From assembly GCF_900637855.1 (NCBI RefSeq), contig NZ_LR134440.1, positions 1,612,001-1,676,000 on the forward strand: 64,000 nucleotides of DNA. The letters are read 5' to 3'. The position numbers were made by a program, and so were the translations under genes. Under the pieces are notes generated by a model. It did no database searches. It was not told the origin of the DNA and was given only the letters and a program-made list of their open reading frames with translations. Below, piece by piece: positions 24,795 through 31,119 of this stretch. Source of the DNA: Neisseria animaloris (GTDB lineage: Bacteria; Pseudomonadota; Gammaproteobacteria; Burkholderiales; Neisseriaceae). Numbering within the stretch: position 1 is the stretch's first letter; each line of letters starts with the position of its first letter.

Positions 24795-25040
24795 ATGTGT
24801 ACCTTGATGCAAAAAGACGCACTGATCGAACGTGTAGCGTCTGTGCAGGCATTGATTGCCCGCAAAACCCCGCGCACGGAAAATCGGACGGCAGATCAGC
24901 AAAGGATCGTGGAAATACGCAGCTTCCTTTATGATTCCGTTCCCGAAAATATTGATTTTCAGGCGATAGCGGATGAATGCAATGCGCTTTATCAGAAATA
25001 TTCAATATTACCGAAGCCTCAATTGGAGGCTGCTGCATAG
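24795..25040 (+). CDS. Epsilon-like antitoxin candidate of the zeta pair
   Basis: This 81-residue helical protein is encoded immediately before the zeta toxin; its stop directly precedes the toxin ATG. Its size, helical nature and position fit an epsilon-type antitoxin that blocks the zeta ATP site. I cannot match its sequence to a specific antitoxin family, so the assignment rests on context. An internal ATG at 24807 is an alternative start. Confidence 0.7.
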   Translation: MCTLMQKDALIERVASVQALIARKTPRTENRTADQQRIVEIRSFLYDSVPENIDFQAIADECNALYQKYSILPKPQLEAAA

Positions 25041-25919
25041 ATGACAAAGCAAGAAGATGCTGCGTTTGAAATGATTTGGGACGGCTTGGTGTCTGAAACA
25101 CAAGTCCGTCCTTCTTCTTTGCCCAAAGGTTTTGTATTGGGTGGGCAACCCGGGGCGGGCAAATCCAACTTGGTTCAAAAAATCAGGGCCGAACTCAACC
25201 GCAATCTTTTGGTTATCAACGGTGACGAGTTCCGCCGCTACCATCCTGATTTTGACGATATTCAGGCTCAATATGGCAAGGATGCTCCCAAATATACGGC
25301 CGCTTTTTCAGGAATGATGACAGAAAGGGTTATAGCAAAGGCTCTTGCTGAAGGATATAACGTGAGTGTCGAGGGTACTTTTCGCACAGCCGACGTGCCG
25401 ATGAAAACCTTAGATGATATGCGCCGCCACGGTTATGAAACGGCCGTCTATATCCAAACTACACCGGCAGAAGTGAGCTGGCAAAGCACACTCGAGCGAT
25501 ACGAACAAATGGAATTGTTAGGCGAAATGCCCCGATACACCGATAAAGCGCATCATGATTTGGTGGTGGAATTGCTGCCGAAAAATGCGGATACCGTTTT
25601 TTTATCAGGGAAGGCTGATCATTTCAGGGTGTATAACAGAGACGGCTTGGTTTTTGATGACCGTATCCATGTAGGGCAGATGCCCGGCACAGCTATCGAT
25701 TATGAATTACACCGCAATGAGCGGGAACTCGGGAAAATTCGGGAGGATTTCCAAAAGAACACCCATCTTTTATCCCCTGCCCAAAAGCAAGTAATACAGA
25801 CGGGCGAAGCCGTAATCAAAGGGCTTTCGCCTGCCGAACAGATGCAGGCACGGATTAATCTGTATGGGAGTTTGTTAGCCCAAATTAAAGAGAGGAATCC
25901 TTCATTACCTGAACGTTGA
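25041..25919 (+). CDS. Zeta-family toxin (UDP-sugar kinase) with extra C-terminal module
   Basis: This 292-residue zeta toxin has Walker A GGQPGAGKSN (Lys41), the catalytic/substrate block INGDEFRRYHPDF (Asp62) and SVEGTFRT. Known zeta toxins phosphorylate UDP-N-acetylglucosamine-type precursors and block cell-wall synthesis; an epsilon/zeta pair is known on the gonococcal conjugative plasmid. The C-terminal roughly 50 residues (LLSPAQKQ, then QMQARINLYGSLLAQ) are a module shared with the primase and the 157-aa protein and end PER. This tail may be a transfer signal rather than part of the kinase, as an inference. A bidirectional hairpin follows. Confidence 0.9.
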   Translation: MTKQEDAAFEMIWDGLVSETQVRPSSLPKGFVLGGQPGAGKSNLVQKIRAELNRNLLVINGDEFRRYHPDFDDIQAQYGKDAPKYTAAFSGMMTERVIAKALAEGYNVSVEGTFRTADVPMKTLDDMRRHGYETAVYIQTTPAEVSWQSTLERYEQMELLGEMPRYTDKAHHDLVVELLPKNADTVFLSGKADHFRVYNRDGLVFDDRIHVGQMPGTAIDYELHRNERELGKIREDFQKNTHLLSPAQKQVIQTGEAVIKGLSPAEQMQARINLYGSLLAQIKERNPSLPER

Positions 25920-25950
25920 AAGCTGCCAGAACCTTTACAGGCAGCTTTCT
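25918..25950. terminator. Bidirectional terminator after the zeta gene
   Basis: GAAAGCTGCC pairs with GGCAGCTTTC. Confidence 0.65.
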
Positions 25951-25958
25951 TCACTTCA

Positions 25959-25984
25959 TATGTTTCAACATATGTTTCAACAAA
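25959..25984. repeat. Tandem 12-bp repeat
   Basis: ATATGTTTCAAC occurs twice in a row near 25960-25983. No function is apparent. Confidence 0.5.
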
Positions 25985-26183
25985 GAAGTAATGGTAATAA
26001 CAATAATCCTCCCGCAGGAGGGGGCAAGTCGGGCTTGGGCTTGCCGGTTGCGTAGGTTGCCGCAGGTGCCGGAGCGGTCGGCATGGTCAAGTCCGGCTTG
26101 GGGGCGTGGGGACGTTTCGGGCGGAGGTACGAAGCCGGGAACGGGGCTGCTGCGGGCTGGATTTTGACAAACGGGTTTCCCAT
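25977..26183 (-). CDS. Doubtful proline-rich frame, 68 aa
   Basis: This frame reads MGNPFVKIQPAAAPFPASY, is proline- and alanine-rich, and ends with a short hydrophobic run LLLLPLLLC. It has no good ribosome-binding site. A second frame covers nearly the same bases. The GC-rich composition differs from its neighbours. It may be a fragment of a larger transfer protein or not a gene. Confidence 0.25.
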   Translation of the reverse strand: MGNPFVKIQPAAAPFPASYLRPKRPHAPKPDLTMPTAPAPAATYATGKPKPDLPPPAGGLLLLPLLLC

Positions 26184-26194
26184 CTGCCATATTC

Positions 26195-26227
26195 AGGCCG
26201 TCTGAAACCGTCTCTTTCAGACGGCCT
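26195..26227. terminator. Inverted uptake-sequence terminator
   Basis: AGGCCGTCTGAAA and its inverse repeat; ends the leftward gene group 26234-28882. Confidence 0.7.
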
Positions 26228-26233
26228 GCTATA

Positions 26234-26779
26234 TCAAAAATTAAAGATTACTTGCTCGATTGTCCACCAAGTTTTAGGGTAGGCTTCTCTAAATTCGTCA
26301 ATTTCCCATAGATTATCTTCATCATCAATCCCTGTATCATAGATAAATTTTCCATCAGAACCTATAAAATGTGTTGCTCTTATACAACCATTTCTTATAC
26401 TGGCCTCCACATTGGAGACATTTTCCAGCATCAGCAGATTAGTTAAGGCTACTGTGTCTAGCCTTGTATTGGGTGGAAAATCCCCTTTCAGGCAGTCTGA
26501 AAACAGCTTGTCATACGTTGCGCGGGGCAATAATGCAAATGTTTCCGTCATCGTGCCGACACTGTAATCCGCACATGTTTGCGCCAGTAAATCGTAAGTA
26601 AAATCCGAACTGCCTTTTAAGGACGAAGCAAAAATTTCTATGCAGTCGTCTACTGTCAAAGCTGCATTCAGGCGGTCGGTGTTCCTCCATAAAGCCATAA
26701 AAACTTCACGCATTTCATGCGGTTCGAGTTTTTCAAACAGAGACACCGTATTCTCTACACAGTTTTTTACTTCATTCAT
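26234..26779 (-). CDS. Hypothetical protein, last gene of leftward accessory operon
   Basis: This 181-residue soluble, acidic protein is not recognised. It is mainly helical in the N-terminal two-thirds (FEKLEPHEMREVFMALWRNT). The C-terminal part, with THFIGSDGKFIYDTGIDDED, looks beta-rich. AAAGGAGATAAAC stands before the ATG. Its start overlaps the end of the previous gene by 8 bp. With the next three genes it forms an accessory group on the strand opposite the transfer genes. Confidence 0.65.
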   Translation of the reverse strand: MNEVKNCVENTVSLFEKLEPHEMREVFMALWRNTDRLNAALTVDDCIEIFASSLKGSSDFTYDLLAQTCADYSVGTMTETFALLPRATYDKLFSDCLKGDFPPNTRLDTVALTNLLMLENVSNVEASIRNGCIRATHFIGSDGKFIYDTGIDDEDNLWEIDEFREAYPKTWWTIEQVIFNF

Positions 26780-27146
26780 GTTTATCTCCTTTTTCAGTAA
26801 TCGTTACGTCGTTTTCCCTACAATATCCCCCTAACGCTCTGTCAAAATCGGATAAGGTGGCAACGCTGTATCCGTTGACATATAGGTGTGTATCCATTGC
26901 ATTAATGCTATATTCCACAGGTAAAAACCAGTAACGCCCTTCTATGGTTTGTCTGAGCCGCTCCAGTAGCAGATGCTGGCGGATGTCGCCTATATGCGGC
27001 GGTTCTTTATACTCCCGCGCCATCTCCCAAACATCCTGCTCGAAGTTGATAAAACTGTATCCGCCAAGTTGTTCCAACAAGTGAACCCAATGGTCGAAAT
27101 CGTCTGCCACATCATCCCAAAACATCATTTCATACCCCGCTTTCAT
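26772..27146 (-). CDS. Hypothetical protein, 124 aa
   Basis: This soluble protein is not recognised. It is rich in aromatic and acidic residues (MFWDDVADDFDHWVHLLEQL), with no signal peptide or membrane helix. It overlaps both neighbours by a few bases, which supports translation as part of the leftward operon. Function is unknown. Confidence 0.65.
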   Translation of the reverse strand: MKAGYEMMFWDDVADDFDHWVHLLEQLGGYSFINFEQDVWEMAREYKEPPHIGDIRQHLLLERLRQTIEGRYWFLPVEYSINAMDTHLYVNGYSVATLSDFDRALGGYCRENDVTITEKGDKHE

Positions 27147-27585
27147 AATGATTTTTAATGCCTTTGTCTGCTATTTCCTGCTCAAACCATGCCGTAGGGT
27201 CGGTATAAAACTGATTCGGCATATTTAGATAAACGCCAAAATCAATCAAAGCTCCATCGCACCACCATCTCGCATCAAGATTCAAATCTCCCTTGTAATA
27301 AACTTCTGTAAATGTGCCGCGTATTTTGTAAGTCTCGGCCGCGCTCTTACTGTCAATATCCGCGGTCATCTGCACCCGTCCAAATCCGGCATCAATTTCT
27401 TTCAAGGGTTTCAAAAGCTGTATCAGCCGTAAATAGCGGTCTATATCGAACGTAACCGTTAAATCCTTATAAACCCGTATATCCCCATCATCATCAGCCC
27501 ATATGTTGTCTTTTAATGCTGCTTCATCTAAAAAAATAACTATCTCGCGCGTGTCTGCATGTCCATACTGAAAATGGTATTTCAT
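27130..27585 (-). CDS. Hypothetical protein, 151 aa
   Basis: This protein is not recognised. It contains VTFDIDRYLRLIQLLKPLKE and a C-terminal DARWWCDGALIDFGVYLN block and looks soluble and acidic. I chose the ATG at 27585 because AAGGAAA precedes it; an upstream start would add 17 residues over an uptake-sequence region. It belongs to the leftward accessory operon. Confidence 0.65.
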   Translation of the reverse strand: MKYHFQYGHADTREIVIFLDEAALKDNIWADDDGDIRVYKDLTVTFDIDRYLRLIQLLKPLKEIDAGFGRVQMTADIDSKSAAETYKIRGTFTEVYYKGDLNLDARWWCDGALIDFGVYLNMPNQFYTDPTAWFEQEIADKGIKNHYESGV

Positions 27586-27599
27586 AGAAATTTCCTTTC

Positions 27600-27629
27600 T
27601 TTCAGACGGCCACTTAAAGCCGTCTGAAA
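27600..27629. terminator. Inverted uptake-sequence hairpin between leftward genes
   Basis: TTCAGACGGC and GCCGTCTGAA in inverted order, separated by ten bases. Confidence 0.6.
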
Positions 27630-27632
27630 CGT

Positions 27633-28415
27633 TCAAAATAAAACAAGCTGTTCCTCAAGCGTAAACATGCGCTGCGGAATTACCGTAATCGGATTTTCTG
27701 TGCTTTCTGCTGCTTCTTTCTTGGCGGCGGATATTCTGTCCGCCATTGCCTGTCCAAAGCCGCCGAGTATCCAATTGGCAGTACACCAAGCCGCCCAAAA
27801 TTCGTTCGTCAAACTGTTGCCATGCACGATTTTGGCGGGGATACGGTAAAGCTGGCATTGGATAAAACACATCCAAACGCACAAGGCATCAATATCAATT
27901 CTGATAGCGGCCATGTGCTGTGCAGGTGTGTAGCCAAGTGAACGGACGTTTTCGGCGAAAGCAATCACGTTCGCCCCGCTTCCGCAGGTAGGCTCTAAAA
28001 CGCTTACAAATGGCTCGGTTTTCAGCTTTTCGGCCAAATCCTGATTAACAATGGCCGCCATCAGTTTGCTGATGTTGTAAGGCGTAAAATATTGCCCGCT
28101 GTTTGGGTTGCCCAAACCTAAATCCATATACAGGCAGCCTAAAATATCGGCAAATAAGCCCTGTTCTCTATGGTTATGGATTTCAACAATCAATACGCCT
28201 AATATTTCAGAAAACCGCTTAAAATCGCTTTCCGCATACTGTTTGCGGATTTCGTGGTAACGGTTCTCTCTTTTTTCCCACTTATCGTCAAATGCGTATT
28301 GGTTAATCAATACAATAGCGGTTACTTCAATAAAATCCCTGAATAAATCCGCAACCCGATAGGTTGTACCAAACGACTGAAACAGTCTGACAATCTCTTT
28401 ATTGATGTCGGCCAT
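27633..28415 (-). CDS. N6-adenine methyltransferase-like protein lacking the catalytic NPPY motif
   Basis: This 260-residue protein resembles the HsdM/N6-methylase fold. GLGNPNSGQYFTPYNISKLM and the SAM-binding motif I region VLEPTCGSGANVIAFAE are clear, and DIDALCVWMC follows as in type I MTases. Motif IV, normally NPPY or NPPF after a VHGNSL block, is missing: the sequence reads VHGNSLTNEFWAAWCTANWI. It may therefore bind SAM without transferring methyl groups, or act as a decoy or antirestriction factor. That is inference. Small proteins of this type are common on conjugative elements. Confidence 0.75.
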   Translation of the reverse strand: MADINKEIVRLFQSFGTTYRVADLFRDFIEVTAIVLINQYAFDDKWEKRENRYHEIRKQYAESDFKRFSEILGVLIVEIHNHREQGLFADILGCLYMDLGLGNPNSGQYFTPYNISKLMAAIVNQDLAEKLKTEPFVSVLEPTCGSGANVIAFAENVRSLGYTPAQHMAAIRIDIDALCVWMCFIQCQLYRIPAKIVHGNSLTNEFWAAWCTANWILGGFGQAMADRISAAKKEAAESTENPITVIPQRMFTLEEQLVLF

Positions 28416-28439
28416 ACCGCTTAATCTCCGTTGTGTTGT

Positions 28440-28467
28440 TCAGACGGCCTCAACAGGCTGTCTGAAA
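28440..28467. terminator. Imperfect inverted uptake-sequence hairpin
   Basis: TTCAGACGGCCT and AGGCTGTCTGAA with one mismatch, between two leftward genes. Confidence 0.5.
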
Positions 28468-28480
28468 CAGGGTTTAACGA

Positions 28481-28882
28481 TTACCACCAACTGTCATAAA
28501 AGACTGCCAAGCCGTTTGCTATGGCTTCGCGGGCGGCTGCAATAAATTTCTTGGTATCCTCTATATCTTCGGGGTATACCTCCTCGCCGCCGAAGAAAAG
28601 GCCCGGTGTATATTCCAGTTCGTTGTTGTCTAACGCCTGTTCTAAGCGTTCCAAGTCCTCTAACTCCAGCCTTACCGTTCGGCAGTTAAACACTTCGTCT
28701 TGCCCGCCTTTTTCGCGATACAGGTTTTCCATCCACCCGTGCAGGTGGTTGAATTTACGCCAGTAGGCTATGTCGGTTAGCTGCGCTTGCTCGCGCTCTT
28801 CATCGGTTTTCGGCATCACATCGGTTTGTCGGTCGCCCGCAAACTCGGCACGCATGGTGTAGCCGTACATGTCCAATCCCAT
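28481..28882 (-). CDS. Small conserved mobile-element protein, unknown function
   Basis: This 133-residue acidic protein begins MGLDMYGYTMRAEF and contains AYWRKFNHLHGWMENLY, then VRLELEDLERLEQAL. I recognise the pattern as a type of small protein carried by phages and plasmids, but know no demonstrated function. I chose the ATG at 28882 with AAAGGA seven bases upstream. Its promoter region runs into the large palindrome at 28917-29143. Confidence 0.65.
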   Translation of the reverse strand: MGLDMYGYTMRAEFAGDRQTDVMPKTDEEREQAQLTDIAYWRKFNHLHGWMENLYREKGGQDEVFNCRTVRLELEDLERLEQALDNNELEYTPGLFFGGEEVYPEDIEDTKKFIAAAREAIANGLAVFYDSWW

Positions 28883-28916
28883 AGTCATTCCTTTCATGCG
28901 AAATAATTAACAACAC

Positions 28917-29143
28917 ACAACCATCGGGGGCGGTCGCCGCCGTGTTGTGATGTCGTTAAAAATTTCAAAGCGCAAAAAGTCCAGACTGGCTTTGTGCGTC
29001 TTTCATCTTTGTCCGGTGCGCCCCTAGCGGCGTGGTGGAAAAGGTGGAAGACGTGCAAAGACACTTGTCTTGGTCTGGACTTTTTGCGCTTTGAAATTTA
29101 GACATCAGGAGACAACACGGCGGCGACCGCCCCCGATGGTTGT
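28917..29143. repeat. 227-bp imperfect palindrome
   Basis: The outer arms 28917-28948 and 29112-29143 are perfect 32-bp inverted repeats. The inner arms 28960-28986 and 29073-29099 are perfect 27-bp inverted repeats, with GATGTC/GACATC between them. The 86-base centre also pairs partly (CTTTGTGCGTCTTTC against GGAAGACGTGCAAAG). It lies between the leftward gene group and the candidate nick site. No target-site duplication is visible, so it is not an obvious insertion sequence. Confidence 0.85.
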
Positions 29144-29153
29144 TTACGGGACA

Positions 29154-29227
29154 GCCGCTTGCGGCGTTTCCGCCTTTGGCGGAATACACCGTTTAGCGGT
29201 GTTTTTGGCACCTGCTGCCTATCCTGC
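29154..29227 (+). other. oriT: Candidate oriT core with RP4-type nick site
   Basis: Hairpins follow one another: GCCGC/GCGGC (29154-29165), TTCCGCC/GGCGGAA (29168-29184), ACACCG/CGGTGT with T5 (29186-29206) and GGCA/TGCC (29207-29219). Directly after the last is TATCCTG|C (29220-29227), which fits the P-type nick consensus YATCCTG/Y and is preceded by CC, as in RP4. A traK-like gene lies 273 bp downstream, and the element encodes a MOBP relaxase. The 8-base motif alone would occur by chance; the call rests on the context. Confidence 0.65.
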
Positions 29228-29317
29228 GTCTAGTTTGAAAATGGGTTTATTGGGGAAGTTTTTCGTTTTTAGCAGGGGTGAGGTACGCGTGGACTTGGAT
29301 AGTAACGTTTGCAACTT

Positions 29318-29480
29318 TAGATTGCATTAGTTATAAATAGTTTTATGTAGATACTAATTAGATAATAATAGATATACGTTAGATGTTTTTTGGTATTTAT
29401 TAGATATTTAGCTAGACAGAAATAGATATTAATTGGTATATTTGTCGATAAATATAGACTTTATTAGATTAATTTAGATA
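29318..29480. repeat. Helically phased TAGAT/TAGAC array upstream of the traK-like gene
   Basis: TAGAT or TAGAC starts at 29318, 29348, 29359, 29369, 29380, 29401, 29413, 29423, 29455, 29465 and 29475. TAGTT fills 29328 and 29338. Steps are 10-12 bp or multiples, about one helix turn. The DNA is very AT-rich and is probably bent. It fits a multi-site target for the DNA-binding protein encoded next. Confidence 0.75.
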
Positions 29481-29499
29481 ATCATTGGATAGGATTAGC

Positions 29500-29973
29500 A
29501 TGCCGAAAATATCAGCAGCCGAATTTATTCAAGCTCATCAGAAAAAAGGTAGGTGCTCAAAGCTGGAACCATACCGAGAAGATATTCTGCTGCTTAAATC
29601 TCAAGGTTACACTCAGCAGCAAATACTAGATTTTTTGAAGATGAATGACGTTACAGTGGGAATGACAACGTTAAACTGGTTTATCCGTAGCCGGACAGAA
29701 ACTGATGAAAAAAAATCTGTGCAGCAGAACCCGAAATTTCCTAGTCAGGCATCTTCGGCAAAACCGGAGATAATCGAGGATTTCTCGGCACAAAATCAGC
29801 AGCAAGAAGAAGTGCGAAAATCTCAATTAGATGTAGCGCAACAAACTGAAAAAAAAGCTGGTAATCTTAAGCCAACAAATGAGGCTAATTCAGAATCCTC
29901 TGAAACTCTGCCGGGTGAGCCTCGAAAATTTAAATTTAACCCTTCTGACGTTGATGCGAAAAAATTGATGTAA
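29500..29973 (+). CDS. TraK-like oriT-binding protein
   Basis: This 157-residue protein has a small helical DNA-binding N-terminus. LLLKSQGYTQQQILDFLK and VTVGMTTLNWFIRSR (about residues 31-65) resemble the TraK family of oriT-binding proteins and related plasmid repressors. A charged, low-complexity tail with many Gln, Glu and Lys follows. I chose the ATG at 29500 with AGGA five bases before it. It lies directly after the phased array and nick site, as RP4 TraK lies beside its bent oriT target. TraL/TraM-like genes are further right. Confidence 0.65.
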   Translation: MPKISAAEFIQAHQKKGRCSKLEPYREDILLLKSQGYTQQQILDFLKMNDVTVGMTTLNWFIRSRTETDEKKSVQQNPKFPSQASSAKPEIIEDFSAQNQQQEEVRKSQLDVAQQTEKKAGNLKPTNEANSESSETLPGEPRKFKFNPSDVDAKKLM

Positions 29974-29975
29974 AT

Positions 29976-30002
29976 AAGGCCGTCTGATTTTTTCAGACGG
30001 CC
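29976..30002. terminator. Inverted uptake-sequence terminator
   Basis: AGGCCGTCTGA and TCAGACGGCCT between the converging traK-like and toxin genes. Confidence 0.75.
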
Positions 30003-30017
30003 TCAAATCACCATTTT

Positions 30018-30365
30018 TCAATCAAGTTCCAAAATAGCCTCAATGCGGGATAATACATCTTGCACCACATAATCGGGAACCTTCTCTTTCAATGCTGCTT
30101 TTCGTGCCTTCCAATCCAGTGATTTGAGCTGGTGGCAATGAATATTACCTTGAGTATGGGTTCCGGCTCCGAGCAGGCTGGAAAGCATTCCCCTAGCGGC
30201 TTCGGCTTTGCCTTGTGAAATGGGACAGGCAAAAACCAGTCCCATCGCTTTGTTAAATGCTTTGGCCGATACCACCAAAGCAAAATGATCTCCCTGCATT
30301 TCCTTTCCTGATGCCGGGTCAAATCGGAGATGAATAATATCGCCTTTTTCCGGGATATACGTCAT
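30018..30365 (-). CDS. PemK/MazF-family endoribonuclease toxin
   Basis: This 115-residue toxin has the MazF/PemK pattern: YIPEKGDIIHLRFDPASGKE at the start, then HFALVVSAKAFNKAMGLVFACPIS. Family members cleave mRNA. I chose the ATG at 30365, which overlaps the antitoxin stop (ATGA); an upstream start would add residues antisense to nothing useful. The pair stabilises mobile elements. Confidence 0.88.
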   Translation of the reverse strand: MTYIPEKGDIIHLRFDPASGKEMQGDHFALVVSAKAFNKAMGLVFACPISQGKAEAARGMLSSLLGAGTHTQGNIHCHQLKSLDWKARKAALKEKVPDYVVQDVLSRIEAILELD

Positions 30366-30604
30366 TCGGCAATCTCCTTGCCAACATCCGGCATTTCTTC
30401 CCACCCTTCAACACGAGAGGTATCACCTTGCATCTCTGACAGCAATTCCGACAGCTTATATCGTGGCCGTTTCACTGCCTTAATCACGATCGTTTGCCCT
30501 CTGACTTCGGTTTGCAGTTCATCACCAATTTGCAAACCGAGCTGGCTGATAATCTCTTTGGGAAAGCGCACTGCCGCGCTGTTTCCCCATTTTTGTAACT
30601 TCAT
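30362..30604 (-). CDS. PemI/MazE-family antitoxin
   Basis: This 80-residue protein has an N-terminal SpoVT-AbrB swapped-hairpin DNA-binding domain (KLQKWGNSAAVRFPKEII, then LGLQIGDELQTEV). The C-terminal tail is acidic and would neutralise the toxin. GGGAG precedes the ATG. A 19-bp palindrome lies 21-39 bp upstream and is its probable operator, giving the usual autorepression. Confidence 0.9.
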   Translation of the reverse strand: MKLQKWGNSAAVRFPKEIISQLGLQIGDELQTEVRGQTIVIKAVKRPRYKLSELLSEMQGDTSRVEGWEEMPDVGKEIAE

Positions 30605-30624
30605 ACTGATACTCCCATTGATAT

Positions 30625-30643
30625 GTATCTACATTGTAGATAC
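30625..30643. promoter_or_regulatory. 19-bp palindromic operator of the toxin-antitoxin pair
   Basis: GTATCTACA, one base, then TGTAGATAC: a perfect inverted repeat just upstream of the antitoxin gene. Confidence 0.7.
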
Positions 30644-30683
30644 TTTGGATTTGGGTGTCAAAAATATGCCTTCCCAAACCAAC

Positions 30684-30895
30684 TTATCCACAAAAAACGT
30701 GAATATCCCACCTGCTAAACACTTTAAACGGCTATTTCCAAAACAAAAAAAGAATTGCACAAAAAATCATCAGGCCGAATGGCCTTATTAATATCTGTAA
30801 GTGGTCTCTGATGTGTTCTCTGTATAGATATTGTCCTTAGCGTACAAAGAACTTTGGCTGATATGTACAGTGTACTTTGTACAATATGTACAAAG
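30684..30895. other. Candidate vegetative origin (oriV)
   Basis: TTATCCACA (30684-30692) is a perfect DnaA box. TGTAC repeats start at 30864, 30871, 30878 and 30887. The last two lie in a perfect 21-bp palindrome (30875-30895, arms CTTTGTACA/TGTACAAAG). The stretch 30660-31000 has no gene and is next to a Rep-like gene. Together these suggest a replication origin or its control region. Confidence 0.4.
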
Positions 30896-30930
30896 ATATG
30901 ATTTAATTCAAAAAATTTCAGAAATAGAAA

Positions 30931-30970
30931 AGGCCGTCTGAAAACGGACAGCACCTGTTTCAGACGGCCT
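30931..30970. terminator. Inverted uptake-sequence hairpin
   Basis: AGGCCGTCTGAAA and TTTCAGACGGCCT with a 14-base loop. Confidence 0.65.
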
Positions 30971-30993
30971 CAATACCCGAATTTACGAAAAAA

Positions 30994-31029
30994 GCATAAA
31001 AAAACGGTCAATGCAGTGCATCGACCGTA
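30994..31029 (-). terminator. Terminator of the Rep-like gene
   Basis: CGGTCGATGCA pairs with TGCATTGACCG (one mismatch) on the minus strand, followed by seven T. Confidence 0.65.
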
Positions 31030-31119
31030 TCAAAATGCCTTTGAATCGCTCAAAAGCAGGGTGAAAACCATTTATTTAAGACATTTGGGTAATAGTAAGA
31101 CGCGGTACACCATCAGGTC

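Noticed and set aside
25951..26190. 79-codon minus frame starting MADGKPVCQ
   Set aside because: It competes with the 68-codon frame over the same bases; neither has a good ribosome-binding site, and its end runs through the tandem repeat.
28917..29143. Large palindrome as an insertion sequence
   Set aside because: No transposase, no target-site duplication seen, and the centre is too short to code.
29318..29480. Phased TAGAT array considered as a CRISPR-like repeat
   Set aside because: Repeat unit is only five bases with 5-7 base gaps; there are no spacers of 25-40 bases and no cas genes.
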